DNA from: Neisseria lisongii
GTDB lineage: Bacteria > Pseudomonadota > Gammaproteobacteria > Burkholderiales > Neisseriaceae
Direction of reading: 5' to 3'
DNA length: 64,000 bases
Assembly: GCF_028463985.1 (NCBI RefSeq)
Contig: NZ_CP116766.1
Location: forward strand, 806,001 to 870,000
Shown: positions 8,220 through 21,267 of the stretch, in pieces
Layout of the letters: each line of letters begins with the position of its first letter
Numbering within the stretch: the first letter of the stretch is position 1
The notes under the pieces: model-generated
What the model was told of the DNA's origin: nothing
Database searches by the model: none
What the model saw: the letters and a program-made list of their open reading frames with translations, nothing else
Translations under genes and position numbers: made by a program

Positions 8220-8927
8220 ATGAACCACAGGCAGAACATCGTGCTGATTCCGGCGGCGGGCAGCGGCAGCCGTTTCGGCGCAGCCAAACCCAAGCAATAT
8301 ATCGAAATCAACGGCAAAACCGTGTTGCAGCACACCGTGGACATTTTCGAGCGGCAGCCGCAGATTGCACGGATTGCAGTGATTGTTTCCCCCGATTGCG
8401 CAGCAGAATTTGCCCGTTTTCAGACGGCCTCGGCGAAAACGCAGATATTTGCCGTCGGCGGCGACACTCGGGCGCAGACCGTGAAAAACGGCGTTGATAC
8501 GCTGCTGGCACAAGGTCTGGCGCAGCCTGACGACAATATTCTGGTACACGATGCCGCCCGCTGCTGCTTGCCGCCCGAAGCCTTGCAGCGTTTGCTGGCA
8601 ACAGCCGCCGACCGCCCCGAAGGCGGCATTTTGGCAGTTCCCGTCGCCGATACACTGAAACGGGGGCAGAGCGGTGCCATCGCCGCCACCGTTGACCGCA
8701 GCGGCCTTTGGCAGGCGCAGACACCTCAGCTGTTCCGTGCAGCGCTGTTGCAGCAGGCACTGTCTGTTTCCGATTTAAACGGCATTACCGATGAAGCCTC
8801 GGCAGTCGAAAAACTGGGCGTGCGGCCTCTGTTGGTGGCGGGCGACATCCGAAATCTGAAACTGACTTTGCCGCAAGACGAATATTTAGTGCGGCTGCTG
8901 CTGAATGCGGCCGAACAGGTCGTCTGA
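8220..8927 (+). CDS. ispD: 2-C-methyl-D-erythritol 4-phosphate cytidylyltransferase
   Basis: Third enzyme of the non-mevalonate isoprenoid pathway: it transfers CMP from CTP to methylerythritol phosphate. The N-terminal nucleotide-binding loop LIPAAGSGSRFGAAKPKQY is intact and VHDAARCCLPPEAL follows, with the expected AVPVADTLK segment. I chose the ATG at 8220, 10 bp after dnaQ, because the family begins just before IPAAGSG; an upstream extension to 8112 would overlap dnaQ. Length 235 aa is normal. The stop codon lies inside an uptake sequence (8921-8930). ispF follows 77 bp later. Confidence 0.93.
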   Translation: MNHRQNIVLIPAAGSGSRFGAAKPKQYIEINGKTVLQHTVDIFERQPQIARIAVIVSPDCAAEFARFQTASAKTQIFAVGGDTRAQTVKNGVDTLLAQGLAQPDDNILVHDAARCCLPPEALQRLLATAADRPEGGILAVPVADTLKRGQSGAIAATVDRSGLWQAQTPQLFRAALLQQALSVSDLNGITDEASAVEKLGVRPLLVAGDIRNLKLTLPQDEYLVRLLLNAAEQVV

Positions 8928-8954
8928 AAATCCGCTTTATCCGTTTTTCAGACG
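8921..8954 (+). terminator. DUS hairpin overlapping the ispD stop codon
   Basis: CGTCTGAAAA pairs with an inverted DUS about 14 bases downstream. The left arm contains the TGA stop of ispD. Confidence 0.6.
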
Positions 8955-9004
8955 GCATAACGCCAAATATTTTATTCAAAAGTGATTGATTAGGAATAGA
9001 TTTT

Positions 9005-9496
9005 ATGAATATCCGAATCGGGCAGGGCTATGATGTCCACCAACTGGTCGAAGGCCGAAAACTGATTTTGGGCGGCGTAACCATACCGTTTGAAAAAGGC
9101 CTGCTCGGGCATTCCGATGCCGATGCCCTGCTGCATGCTATTACCGATGCCCTGTTGGGCGCAGCCGCCTTGGGCGACATCGGCAAACTGTTTCCCGATA
9201 CGGCGGCAGAACACAAAGATGCCGACAGCCGTGTGCTGCTGCGGGCAGCTTATCAGGCCGTGCAGAAACAGGGTTGGGCGGTCGCCAATGTGGACAGCAC
9301 GATTATTGCCCAACAGCCGAAACTGCGGCCGCATATCGATGCCATGCGGGCCAATATCGCCGCCGATTTAGGCTTGGACATCGGTGCAGTCAATGTTAAA
9401 GGCAAAACCAATGAAAAACTCGGCTATCTGGGACGCATGGAAGCGATTGAGGCGCAGGCGGTGGTGTTGCTGGTGCATAATGGTGCCGGAAAATAA
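9005..9496 (+). CDS. ispF: 2-C-methyl-D-erythritol 2,4-cyclodiphosphate synthase
   Basis: Trimeric zinc enzyme that cyclises the product of IspE in the same pathway as ispD. The metal ligands Asp10 and His12 are visible in [11 protein letters not shown] and the third in [37 protein letters not shown] is the signature near the C-terminus. Length 163 aa is standard. ispD and ispF are adjacent, as in many proteobacteria, but a terminator-like DUS pair separates them. Confidence 0.95.
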   Translation: MNIRIGQGYDVHQLVEGRKLILGGVTIPFEKGLLGHSDADALLHAITDALLGAAALGDIGKLFPDTAAEHKDADSRVLLRAAYQAVQKQGWAVANVDSTIIAQQPKLRPHIDAMRANIAADLGLDIGAVNVKGKTNEKLGYLGRMEAIEAQAVVLLVHNGAGK

Positions 9497-9602
9497 CACT
9501 TTCAACAGAGGCGGCAAAAATGGTATAGTTTTCCATCTTTACACGATATTGCATTCGCCTCACCATCAGGTACGGAATTTAAAGGGATAAAAGGAACACA
9601 CT

Positions 9603-10274
9603 ATGGCAACTCAAGACGATTTGAAACGCATTGCGGCGGAAAAAGCCGTTGAATTTGTACCCGAAAACGAATATATCGGCATCGGCACCGGCTCGACCAT
9701 CAATTTTTTTATTGAAGCCTTGGGTAAAAGCGGCAAAAAAATCAAAGGCGCAGTGTCCACCTCCAAAAAATCCAGCGAGCTGCTGGCGCAATACGGCATT
9801 GAAGAAGTTTCGCTCAACGATGTAAACGGTTTGGCGGTGTATATTGACGGTGCCGACGAAGTCAATCATGTTTTGCAGATGATTAAAGGCGGCGGCGGTG
9901 CGCATTTGAATGAAAAAATCGTTGCCAGCGCTTCAGAAAAATTCATTTGCATTGCCGACGAGAGCAAATACGTTTCCCGTTTGGGCAAATTTCCATTGCC
10001 GGTAGAAGTGATTCCCCATGCCCGTTCGCTGGTGTCCCGCAAACTGCTGGCGATGGGCGGCCAACCCGAACTGCGTGTCGGTTTTACCACGTTTAACGGC
10101 AACCAGATTGTCGATGTCCACAATCTGAAAATCGATCAGCCGGTCAGCATGGAAGACACCATCAACCGCATTGTCGGCGTGGTGGAAAACGGCATTTTCG
10201 GCCACGATGCCGCCGACGTGCTGATTTTGGGTACGGCGCAGGGCGCAAAAGTGATTTTGCCGGGTCAGGAATAA
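9603..10274 (+). CDS. rpiA: Ribose-5-phosphate isomerase A
   Basis: Interconverts ribose 5-phosphate and ribulose 5-phosphate in the pentose phosphate pathway. The 223-residue protein has the phosphate-binding loop GIGTGSTINFFIEAL, the catalytic region YIDGADEVNH, and IKGGGGAHLNEKIVAS with the catalytic Glu. It starts at the ATG preceded by AAAAGGA. It stands alone, with a single DUS at about 10308 between it and the nuclease gene. Confidence 0.95.
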   Translation: MATQDDLKRIAAEKAVEFVPENEYIGIGTGSTINFFIEALGKSGKKIKGAVSTSKKSSELLAQYGIEEVSLNDVNGLAVYIDGADEVNHVLQMIKGGGGAHLNEKIVASASEKFICIADESKYVSRLGKFPLPVEVIPHARSLVSRKLLAMGGQPELRVGFTTFNGNQIVDVHNLKIDQPVSMEDTINRIVGVVENGIFGHDAADVLILGTAQGAKVILPGQE

Positions 10275-10337
10275 GCCGGACGCAGAATGAATCACCCGTA
10301 AAGCGGATTTTCAGACGGCCTTTGGAGTAGGAAATAC

Positions 10338-11036
10338 ATGTTGAAACGCTTGGCAGCGCTGTTGGCTGTCGCAGGCGCATTGGGCGTTGGCGGCGAATAT
10401 GCCGGCTGGTTTCGTGCCGCCGTGCCTTTGTTGGAAAAAATAGCGGGCGTTGGTGCCGGTCAGGGGATAAGCGAATGGCTGACAGTAATTCGGCAGTTGG
10501 TTCCCGAAAGCGAAGCGGCAGCAGAGCGCAGCCGCAGCGAACGCCCCGCCAAAACCGGAAAATACAGTTACAGCGGCACAGTCAGCCGTGTTCACGACGG
10601 CGACACGCTGCATGTCATCGACAATAGCGGTAAAAAACACAAAATCCGTATGGCGTATATCGATGCGCCCGAAATCGATCAGGCATACGGCACAGAATCC
10701 CGCAACCGCCTGCGCTCGGCAGCGCTGGATAAAAAAGTGCGGGTAAAAGTATTGGAAACCGACCGCTATCAGCGGGAAGTGGCGCAGGTGCTGCAGGGGC
10801 AGACCGATTTGAATTTAATGCAGCTCCAAGAAGGCGCAGCGTGGCATTATCAGGCGTATGCCAAAAAACAGCAAAACCGTTTGGCATTTGCCGATTACGC
10901 CGCCGCCGAAAAAGCCGCAAAAAACAAACGCAAAGGCCTGTGGCGCAAACATAATCCGACCGCGCCGTGGGATTTCCGCAAACAGAAAAACGCCCAACCG
11001 CAAAACGGCGGCAGCCGCCATTGGTACGGCTGGTAA
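10338..11036 (+). CDS. Thermonuclease (staphylococcal nuclease-like), exported or membrane-anchored
   Basis: A 232-residue protein with an N-terminal hydrophobic segment (residues 6-20) followed by a linker and an SNase domain from about residue 74. Catalytic residues fit the family: Asp in VHDGDTLHV, Arg, Asp and Glu in IRMAYIDAPEIDQAYG, and the second Arg in TDRYQREVAQV. Secreted calcium-dependent nucleases of this fold cut DNA and RNA; the related meningococcal and gonococcal enzyme degrades neutrophil extracellular traps. The C-terminus is basic. It sits 15 bp ahead of hemD in the same orientation and may be co-transcribed with it. Confidence 0.87.
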   Translation: MLKRLAALLAVAGALGVGGEYAGWFRAAVPLLEKIAGVGAGQGISEWLTVIRQLVPESEAAAERSRSERPAKTGKYSYSGTVSRVHDGDTLHVIDNSGKKHKIRMAYIDAPEIDQAYGTESRNRLRSAALDKKVRVKVLETDRYQREVAQVLQGQTDLNLMQLQEGAAWHYQAYAKKQQNRLAFADYAAAEKAAKNKRKGLWRKHNPTAPWDFRKQKNAQPQNGGSRHWYGW

Positions 11037-11051
11037 CATCCGAGAAAGAGC

Positions 11052-13175
11052 ATGGCCATGCCTACGCTGTTGATTATCCGCCCCGAAGGGCGGGCAGAAA
11101 AAGAGCGGCAGATTTGCGCTCAGGCAGGCTGGCGGCCGCTGGTACTCAGCCCGATTGACATTGTGGCAGATACGGTGGCACTGGCAGAATTGCCGCAGCA
11201 GCTGGCGCAGGCCGATGCCATGTTTTGGGTCAGTCCGAGCGCCGTTGAAACCGCTTCACCGGTATTGAATGCCGCACTTGCAGACCAAACCCGTTTTTCA
11301 GACGGCCTACCGCCGCAGATTACTGTCGGCAAAGCCAGCCGCCAAGCATTGGCGAACTATATAACAGACGAAATTCATTGTCCGGAAGCGGGCAACGACA
11401 GCGAAGCCGTATTGCGGCTACCGTTGTGGCAAACCTTGCCGAAAGGCGCAACGGTGTTGATTGTCCGGGGGCAGGGCGGCCGCAATCTGTTGGCAGATAC
11501 CTTGCGGGCGCAGGGTTTTCGGGTTGAGTTTGCCGAAATCTACCGCAGGGAAAACCGGCAGCTCAACTGGCAAAACTTCGATACCGCCGATATTGCCGCC
11601 GCCTACATCACATCGGTCGGGCAGGTGGAAGCGCTGTTTGCACAAATTCCGCCGCCGCTCGCCCGATTTTTCAAAAACTTGCTATACTTCACCCATCACC
11701 CCCGCATTGCCGCCGCTTTGGCGCAGGCGGGAGCAGAACAGATAAAAGTGGTTGCGGCGCTGGATGCCGCAGCTTTGCAAACCGTCCGACACGGAGCGAA
11801 TATGAGTTCATCAGAAAACCTACCTGAAAACAAACGTCCTGATTCAAGCGCAGCAGCGCAGAAGCCGTCTGAAAAGCCGAATAATCCGCAGCCGTCCGCA
11901 GCGGCCGAACAAGGAAACACCATGTCGAAACAAGAACAGCCTGTACAGGCAGCCCAGCCGGTGGTGATCCGCCAATCATCGGGCAAAGGTTTGGCCGCCG
12001 GTGCGCTGGTGCTGGCGGTTTTGGGTTTGGGGGCGAGCGGATTTTTATTCGTTCAGGGGCAAAACGTCTTGAAAAACCAAGAGTTGGCGTTTTCCCAAAA
12101 AATCAGCAATGCTGCTTTGGGCGAATCGGAAAACGCTGCGCTGCTGAAAGACAACCTCAACCGCCAAACCGTTATTCAGGCTGAATTGGCACGTTTGGGC
12201 GACGGCCAGAAAGCCAACGGCGAACAAATCGCCCAAGCCCGTGCCGCTTATCAGGAATTGGTGAAAGGGCGGGTAAACTGGCTGGTGGACGAAGCCGAAA
12301 CCATGATTAACATTGCCGCCCAGCAGTTGCAGCTTTCAGGCAATGTGCAGGGGGCAGTCGGCGTGTTGGAACACATCAACGAGCGTTTGAGCCGTTTCGA
12401 TCAGCCTGATTTGTTGCCGATCAAACAGGCGGTCAGCAACGATCTGGCAGCCTTGAAAAACCGTCCTTATGTCGATGTATCGGGTACGGCGCTGCGCTTG
12501 GACCGTTTAGAAACCGCCGTTGCCGGTTTGCCGCTGATGGTGGACGGCGTACTCAAACCGGGTGCAGCCGAACCTGTGGCGGCCGACACCGCCGCTTCAT
12601 GGTGGGAAAACGCTTGGCAGAAATCATGGGATGCTGTGAAAAATCTGGTGGAAATCCGCCATCTCGACAACAACGATGCCATGTTGCTGGCACCGGAACA
12701 GATTTACTTTATCCGTGAAAACCTGCGCCTGCGCCTGCTGGATGCCCGCACCGCATTGCTACAGCAAAACGGCGAAGTGTTCCAAAGCGATTTGAACAAT
12801 GTTGAAGCTACGGTCAAACAATATTTCGACAAAAATTCACCCGCCACCCAATCGTGGCTGAAAGAAATTGCCGAACTGAAAACCTTGGACGTGCGCACCG
12901 TTGCCGATGATGCGCTGAAAGCCAGCTTGGCGGCGGTTCATAATTATCAGGACGATGTGAAAATGCGCCGCAGTGCCGCCCAAGCCGAAACCTTGCCTGC
13001 AGAGCAGGCGGCTTCGGAGGAAGCGGCTTCCGCACCGGCCGCCGCTTCCGGTGAAGCATCAGAATCCGCCAAAGGCGGCGTAGAAGCGCCGCAGTTGCCG
13101 TCTGAAAAGAAAGCCTCGGAAGCCTCGCCGGCCAAAGCGCCGAAAGCTGATGCCGTTAAAGGGGAAAAAGCATGA
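11052..13175 (+). CDS. hemD: Fused uroporphyrinogen-III synthase (HemD) and HemX domain protein
   Basis: One 707-residue frame covers two proteins that are usually separate. Residues 1-250 are HemD, which closes and inverts the linear tetrapyrrole; LLIIRPEGRAEKERQ, MFWVSPSAVE, VLIVRGQGGRNLLADTL and AAYITSVGQVEAL are visible. After a Ser/Pro/Gln-rich linker that contains an uptake sequence comes a membrane segment (about residues 312-334) and a HemX domain with RVNWLVDEAETMINIAAQQLQ, ending in an Ala/Glu-rich tail. The ATG of codon 251 (11802) is preceded by CGGAG at good spacing, so HemX may also be made separately. The stop overlaps the hemY start (ATGA). Confidence 0.85.
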   Translation: MAMPTLLIIRPEGRAEKERQICAQAGWRPLVLSPIDIVADTVALAELPQQLAQADAMFWVSPSAVETASPVLNAALADQTRFSDGLPPQITVGKASRQALANYITDEIHCPEAGNDSEAVLRLPLWQTLPKGATVLIVRGQGGRNLLADTLRAQGFRVEFAEIYRRENRQLNWQNFDTADIAAAYITSVGQVEALFAQIPPPLARFFKNLLYFTHHPRIAAALAQAGAEQIKVVAALDAAALQTVRHGANMSSSENLPENKRPDSSAAAQKPSEKPNNPQPSAAAEQGNTMSKQEQPVQAAQPVVIRQSSGKGLAAGALVLAVLGLGASGFLFVQGQNVLKNQELAFSQKISNAALGESENAALLKDNLNRQTVIQAELARLGDGQKANGEQIAQARAAYQELVKGRVNWLVDEAETMINIAAQQLQLSGNVQGAVGVLEHINERLSRFDQPDLLPIKQAVSNDLAALKNRPYVDVSGTALRLDRLETAVAGLPLMVDGVLKPGAAEPVAADTAASWWENAWQKSWDAVKNLVEIRHLDNNDAMLLAPEQIYFIRENLRLRLLDARTALLQQNGEVFQSDLNNVEATVKQYFDKNSPATQSWLKEIAELKTLDVRTVADDALKASLAAVHNYQDDVKMRRSAAQAETLPAEQAASEEAASAPAAASGEASESAKGGVEAPQLPSEKKASEASPAKAPKADAVKGEKA

Positions 13176-14398
13176 AGAGCGTGGTTTGGATTGTCGTATT
13201 ATTCGCCGCCGCCATCGGTTTGGCGCTGGCCTCGGGCATTTACAGCGGCAACGTCTATGTAGTGGTCGAACAGACCATGCTGCGCATGAACCTGCACGCC
13301 TTTATTTTGGGCTTGGTGTTGGCGGTGGTGGTGCTGTATCTCTTGGTCAAACTGCTGGCGGGGATTTTAAACGTACCCGGCAGAATGCAGCGTTTCGGTT
13401 CAGCACGCAAAGGCCGTCGGGCTGCGGCAAATTTGAACCGTGCCGGATTGTCGTATTTTGAAGGACGGTTTGAGAAAGCCGAACAGGAAGCAGCCAAAGT
13501 TTTGGCCAATAAAGAAGCGGGCGACAACCGTGTGCTGGCGCTGATGTTGGGCGCACATGCCGCCGATCAGATGGACAATCTCGAACTGCGCGACCGCTAT
13601 CTGCAGGATATTGAATTATTGCCGAAAAAACAGCAGCTTTCCCGCTATCTGCTGCTGGCAGAATCCGCTTTAGGACGGCAGAATTATCCGACTGTGGAAC
13701 ACAATCTGACTGCAGCGGCGCAAATCAATCCCAAGCTGACCCGCTTGGTACGCCTGCAGTTGCGTTATGCGTTTGACCGGGGCAACGCTTTGGAAGTATT
13801 GGATAAAGCGGAAAAACTGGCCAAAGCAGGTGCAATCAACGATTTTGAAGCCGAGCAATACCGAACTTGGGCATACCGCCGCCTGCTGGCGCTGGCAAGT
13901 GATGCCGACAGCCTGAAATCCTGTCTGAAACGCATTCCCGAAAGCATGAAAAACGGCGAATTGTGCGTAGCAGTGGCAGAGAAATACGCCCGCTTGGGTC
14001 TGTATGCGCAGGCAGTGAAATGGGTCGGCCATTATTATCCGCAAACCCACCAAACCGAGCTGCTCGGCCCGTTTGTCGAAAGCGTGCGCTATCTCAACGA
14101 TCGGGAACAGCAAAAAGCCATCGACCTTGCCGATTCATGGCTGAAAACCCGTCCCGACAACGCCCAGTTGTTGCTGTATCTCGGTCAGTTGGCATACGGC
14201 AGACAATTATGGGGCAAGGCGCAGGGCTATCTGGAAGCCAGTTTGGCACTGACCCCGAGCGTATCCGCCCATCTGGCGCTGGCACGGGTGTTTGACGAAA
14301 CCGACCAGCCGGAAAAAGCGGAACAGCAGCGCCGTCAGGTACTCGACAGCGTGGTTGATGAAGAATCACTGCACGGCGAAGTAAAAACCGCCGATTAA
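13172..14398 (+). CDS. hemY: HemY protein, membrane-anchored TPR protein of haem synthesis
   Basis: A 408-residue inner-membrane protein with two hydrophobic segments at about residues 5-25 and 43-66, followed by PGRMQRFGSARKGRRAAANLNRAGLSYFEGRFEKAEQEA, the conserved HemY_N region, and then TPR-like helices. Its exact activity in haem synthesis is unsettled in this family. Translation is coupled to the hemDX fusion by an ATGA overlap, and hemE follows after a strong terminator. Confidence 0.9.
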   Translation: MKSVVWIVVLFAAAIGLALASGIYSGNVYVVVEQTMLRMNLHAFILGLVLAVVVLYLLVKLLAGILNVPGRMQRFGSARKGRRAAANLNRAGLSYFEGRFEKAEQEAAKVLANKEAGDNRVLALMLGAHAADQMDNLELRDRYLQDIELLPKKQQLSRYLLLAESALGRQNYPTVEHNLTAAAQINPKLTRLVRLQLRYAFDRGNALEVLDKAEKLAKAGAINDFEAEQYRTWAYRRLLALASDADSLKSCLKRIPESMKNGELCVAVAEKYARLGLYAQAVKWVGHYYPQTHQTELLGPFVESVRYLNDREQQKAIDLADSWLKTRPDNAQLLLYLGQLAYGRQLWGKAQGYLEASLALTPSVSAHLALARVFDETDQPEKAEQQRRQVLDSVVDEESLHGEVKTAD

Positions 14399-14409
14399 TC
14401 AATACCCAA

Positions 14410-14484
14410 GCCGTCTGAAAAGCGGATTGTGTGTCAGCTGACGGGATTTAACCCATCATAGCCGAACACCGCTTTTCAGACGGC
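14410..14484 (+). terminator. Long DUS hairpin after hemY
   Basis: Inverted DUS copies extended to a 16-bp stem (GCCGTCTGAAAAGCGG and complement) around a 43-base loop. It separates hemDX-hemY from hemE. Confidence 0.65.
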
Positions 14485-14504
14485 CTCATTCAGGATAAAA
14501 CAAC

Positions 14505-15572
14505 ATGACCCCTTTAAAAAACGATACCTTCCTGCGTGCCTTATTGAAACAGCCCGTGGAATACACCCCGATTTGGATGATGCGCCAAGCCGGCCGCTAC
14601 CTTCCCGAATACAAAGCCACCCGAGCGCAGGCGGGCAGCTTCTTGGATTTGTGTAAAAATACCGAATTGGCGACCGAAGTAACCATTCAGCCTTTGGAAC
14701 GCTTCGATTTGGATGCCGCCATTCTGTTTTCCGACATCCTCACCGTTCCCGATGCCATGGGCTTGGGCCTGTATTTTGCCGAAGGAGAAGGCCCCAAATT
14801 CCAACACGCCCTGCAGCACGAAAACGACATTGCCAAACTGAGCGTGCCGGATATGGACAAACTCGGCTATGTATTTGATGCCGTATCCTCAATCCGAAAA
14901 GCGCTGGACGGCAGAGTACCGCTGATCGGCTTCTCCGGCAGCCCGTTCACATTAGCATGCTATATGGTCGAAGGCGGAAGCAGCAAAGAATTCCGCACCA
15001 TCAAAACCATGATGTATTCCCGCCCCGACTTGCTGCATAAAATTCTGGAAACCAACGCCCAAGCCGTTACCGCCTACCTCAACGCCCAAATCGACGCCGG
15101 CGCACAAGCCGTGCAGATTTTCGACACCTGGGGCGGCGTATTGAGCGATGCTGCATTCGAAACCTTCAGCCTGAACTACATCCGCCAAATCGTCGCCGGA
15201 TTAAAACGGGAAAACGAAGGCCGCCGGGTACCGGTTATCGTATTTGCCAAAGGCGGCGGCCTGTGGCTCGAAAAAATGGCCGACATCGGCGCAGACGCAT
15301 TAGGCTTGGACTGGACATGCAATATCGGCGAAGCCCGCCGCAGAGTCGGCGACAAAGTCGCCCTGCAAGGCAACTTCGACCCCTTTGCCCTGTTCGGCAC
15401 CCCCGAAGCCATCGAACAAGAAGCCGCCCGCATTCTCGCCGACTTCGGCAACGGCAGCGGCCACGTGTTCAACCTAGGCCACGGCATCAACCAACACGCA
15501 AACCCGGAACACGCCAAAATACTGGTCGATACCGTCCACCGCTTATCCAAAACTTACCACCAAGCCGGTTAA
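14505..15572 (+). CDS. hemE: Uroporphyrinogen decarboxylase
   Basis: Decarboxylates uroporphyrinogen III to coproporphyrinogen III in haem synthesis. The 355-residue protein has the two family signatures: [15 protein letters not shown] near residue 25 and [17 protein letters not shown] near residue 140. [15 protein letters not shown] holds the catalytic Asp, and [15 protein letters not shown] is the C-terminal motif. It lies downstream of hemD, hemX and hemY, so this stretch groups three consecutive functions of the pathway, although DUS hairpins on both sides suggest its own transcript. Confidence 0.96.
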   Translation: MTPLKNDTFLRALLKQPVEYTPIWMMRQAGRYLPEYKATRAQAGSFLDLCKNTELATEVTIQPLERFDLDAAILFSDILTVPDAMGLGLYFAEGEGPKFQHALQHENDIAKLSVPDMDKLGYVFDAVSSIRKALDGRVPLIGFSGSPFTLACYMVEGGSSKEFRTIKTMMYSRPDLLHKILETNAQAVTAYLNAQIDAGAQAVQIFDTWGGVLSDAAFETFSLNYIRQIVAGLKRENEGRRVPVIVFAKGGGLWLEKMADIGADALGLDWTCNIGEARRRVGDKVALQGNFDPFALFGTPEAIEQEAARILADFGNGSGHVFNLGHGINQHANPEHAKILVDTVHRLSKTYHQAG

Positions 15573-15582
15573 ACCAAACACC

Positions 15583-15622
15583 ATGCCGTCTGAAAATAGC
15601 GTTCCACATTTTCAGACGGCAT
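15583..15622 (+). terminator. DUS hairpin after hemE
   Basis: Inverted ATGCC-type DUS with a 15-bp stem, 10 bp after the stop. Confidence 0.75.
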
Positions 15623-15662
15623 ATTTTTCGTCCCGCAAACAATAATTAAAGAGTAGGGCGGA

Positions 15663-15680
15663 TATAGTGAATTCACTATA
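15663..15680. repeat. Solo MITE/Correia-type terminal repeat, perfect palindrome
   Basis: TATAGTGAATTCACTATA is an 18-bp perfect palindrome identical over its first 15 bases to the end of the MITE at 53118. No internal MITE sequence follows, so it is a solo end or a deletion remnant. It lies in the hemE to glutaredoxin gap, 37 bp before the next ATG. Confidence 0.55.
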
Positions 15681-15716
15681 AATTTTTTCATTAATAAAAT
15701 CCCTTACGGAAATCAC

Positions 15717-15953
15717 ATGAAACTGACCCTGATGTTTCGAGAATACTGCAGCCTTTGCCATAAAATGAAAGAACAGTTGCAACCTTATCAGCAGCAATAC
15801 GGCTTCGAACTGGAAATCATCGATGTCGATGAAGACCCGGTATTAGAAGAACAATACAACGAACTCGTCCCCGTTTTACTAAACGGCAACACCGAAATCT
15901 GCCACTGGTTTTTAGATGAACCCGCATTACAGCAGGTTCTGCAGGCGGAATAA
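15717..15953 (+). CDS. Small glutaredoxin-like protein (DUF836)
   Basis: A 78-residue thioredoxin-fold protein. The redox motif is CSLC at residues 11-14, just after the first strand (LTLMFREYCSLC), and ELVPVLL supplies the cis-proline segment. Proteins of this family are short glutaredoxin relatives whose physiological partner is not known. The start is the ATG at 15717, preceded by TTACGGAAATCAC. Confidence 0.85.
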   Translation: MKLTLMFREYCSLCHKMKEQLQPYQQQYGFELEIIDVDEDPVLEEQYNELVPVLLNGNTEICHWFLDEPALQQVLQAE

Positions 15954-16018
15954 GTTGAAATATATTTTACGCATGGTATAACTTATTCAATATGCCAGCT
16001 TAAATCGAACCTTAAAAC

Positions 16019-16058
16019 AAGCCGTCTGAAAACGGATATTCCCATTTTCAGACGGCTT
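16019..16058. terminator. DUS hairpin between convergent genes
   Basis: Inverted AAGCC-type DUS. It serves the plus-strand glutaredoxin-like gene and possibly the minus-strand fbpC transcript. Confidence 0.7.
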
Positions 16059-16151
16059 GTTTTTAATACACCGCTTATCCTGACAAGCATCAGAGTTTAT
16101 TTTTGGACTTGAGAATTATCAAAAAAGCAGTTTTTTAAGCTATGCTTTGTG

Positions 16152-18754
<2,603 letters not shown>

Positions 18755-18770
18755 TATCGGATAAATAACA

Positions 18771-18806
18771 AGCGGTCGGATAAGGCATCAGGACTTATCC
18801 GACCGA
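18771..18806 (-). terminator. Attenuating hairpin between fbpA and fbpB
   Basis: CGGTCGGATAAG and its complement CTTATCCGACCG form a perfect 12-bp stem around nine bases. It lies in the fbpA-fbpB gap, near the fbpB start. Such a structure would let the abundant binding protein be made in excess over the membrane parts. Confidence 0.6.
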
Positions 18807-18981
18807 CAGAAGCAGCCGTTTTATTTCATATTAAAAAGTGAAATTCAGCAGAAAATAATCTTCAATCATTTTTTTAATAAGAGAAAATTTCATTTCAAAC
18901 CAAATTTCGGCAATTATACCCAATCACTTTGTTTGAAATCAAACAGTTTATGCTTCGCTAAAACACGTTTTTCAGACGGCC

Positions 18982-20336
<1,355 letters not shown>

Positions 20337-21146
20337 TTAGTGGTGAGAATGGCCGATTTGGAAAGTCAGCGTCGTGTAAGTAGATTCTTTTTGGCAGACT
20401 TTTTGATCAGGGAAATCGGTTTTATATTCAACATTGGCTTTCCAGAAACCTTGGCGCAACGGGATAATGTCCACTTCGCCGTTGTCGTTGGTGGTGTCTG
20501 AGAATGCCTGCGCTTCGGTTTTATGGGTTTTCTTGCGGTCGCTGTTATCAAAACCGTCGTAAGTGGCAGTGAGCGTTGCACCCGGCAGCGGCTCGCCACG
20601 ATACAGCACACGCACTTTAAAGCGTTCGCCGACGTGAACATTGGCCGGATTATCCAAAGGCACGATTTCCAGCAGTTGGCCGACTTGCTTGGTAATCACA
20701 GCAGTATCGGCACTTTCATGGCCGACATTGACGATGTTTTTGCCGTACATGCGGGTTTGTTCGCAATAAGCAGCATCCGGCATCTGTTTCATATCGTTTT
20801 GCTTCCAGCCCGCCTGATTTTTCGACCAGAAAGTCGGTTGGTATTCGGCAATCACCAAATAGCTACCGTCTTTAACCGGGTGGTTGCTGCGGTATTGGTA
20901 ATTATATGTGCCTTTTTGCAGCATATTTTCTTTGCCTTTTTCTGTAACCAGCTGCATCGGTTTGCTGAAAATGTGCAGACGGTCTTTGGCAATCGGCTCC
21001 AACTCAGGAAATTCGCCGTAGCCCAATTCTGCGTTCAGATATTCGCCGCCGTGGGTGTGGGCGGTTTCCACCCAAACACGGTGGGCGTGTGCGGCGGTGG
21101 AGAGAAACAGGGCTGAGGTAATCAGTAAAACGGTTTTCTTCATCAT
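20337..21146 (-). CDS. DUF4198 periplasmic protein, probable zinc-starvation gene
   Basis: A 269-residue exported protein with signal peptide TVLLITSALFLSTAAHA. Mature residues begin HRVWVETAHTHGGEY and the C-terminus is GHSHH, so potential metal ligands sit at both ends; two cysteines (YCEQTR and KVCQKE) may pair. DUF4198 proteins commonly lie beside nickel, cobalt or haem uptake genes and have an Ig-like fold (RFKVRVLYRGEPLPGATLTATYDG is the conserved segment). A perfect Zur operator lies 28 bp upstream of the start, so repression by zinc is likely. An ATG at 21143 has the better spacing to AAGGA. A role in zinc or other metal uptake is inference. Confidence 0.8.
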   Translation of the reverse strand: MMKKTVLLITSALFLSTAAHAHRVWVETAHTHGGEYLNAELGYGEFPELEPIAKDRLHIFSKPMQLVTEKGKENMLQKGTYNYQYRSNHPVKDGSYLVIAEYQPTFWSKNQAGWKQNDMKQMPDAAYCEQTRMYGKNIVNVGHESADTAVITKQVGQLLEIVPLDNPANVHVGERFKVRVLYRGEPLPGATLTATYDGFDNSDRKKTHKTEAQAFSDTTNDNGEVDIIPLRQGFWKANVEYKTDFPDQKVCQKESTYTTLTFQIGHSHH

Positions 21147-21173
21147 GAATCCTTAAATGCGGAGAGAAATGAT

Positions 21174-21190
21174 TTGTTATAGTATAACAA
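21174..21190 (-). promoter_or_regulatory. Zur operator
   Basis: TTGTTATAGTATAACAA is a 17-bp perfect palindrome. Its inner 15 bases fit the meningococcal Zur consensus, TGTTATDNHATAACA as I remember it, at every position. It lies 28 bp before the DUF4198 start. Confidence 0.75.
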
Positions 21191-21267
21191 AAAATGTTAG
21201 AAGAAAAGAGGGGCGGGGATAAGAGCATTCAGACCGTTGATGGAGGAATCACTGTACTTGTCGGTTT

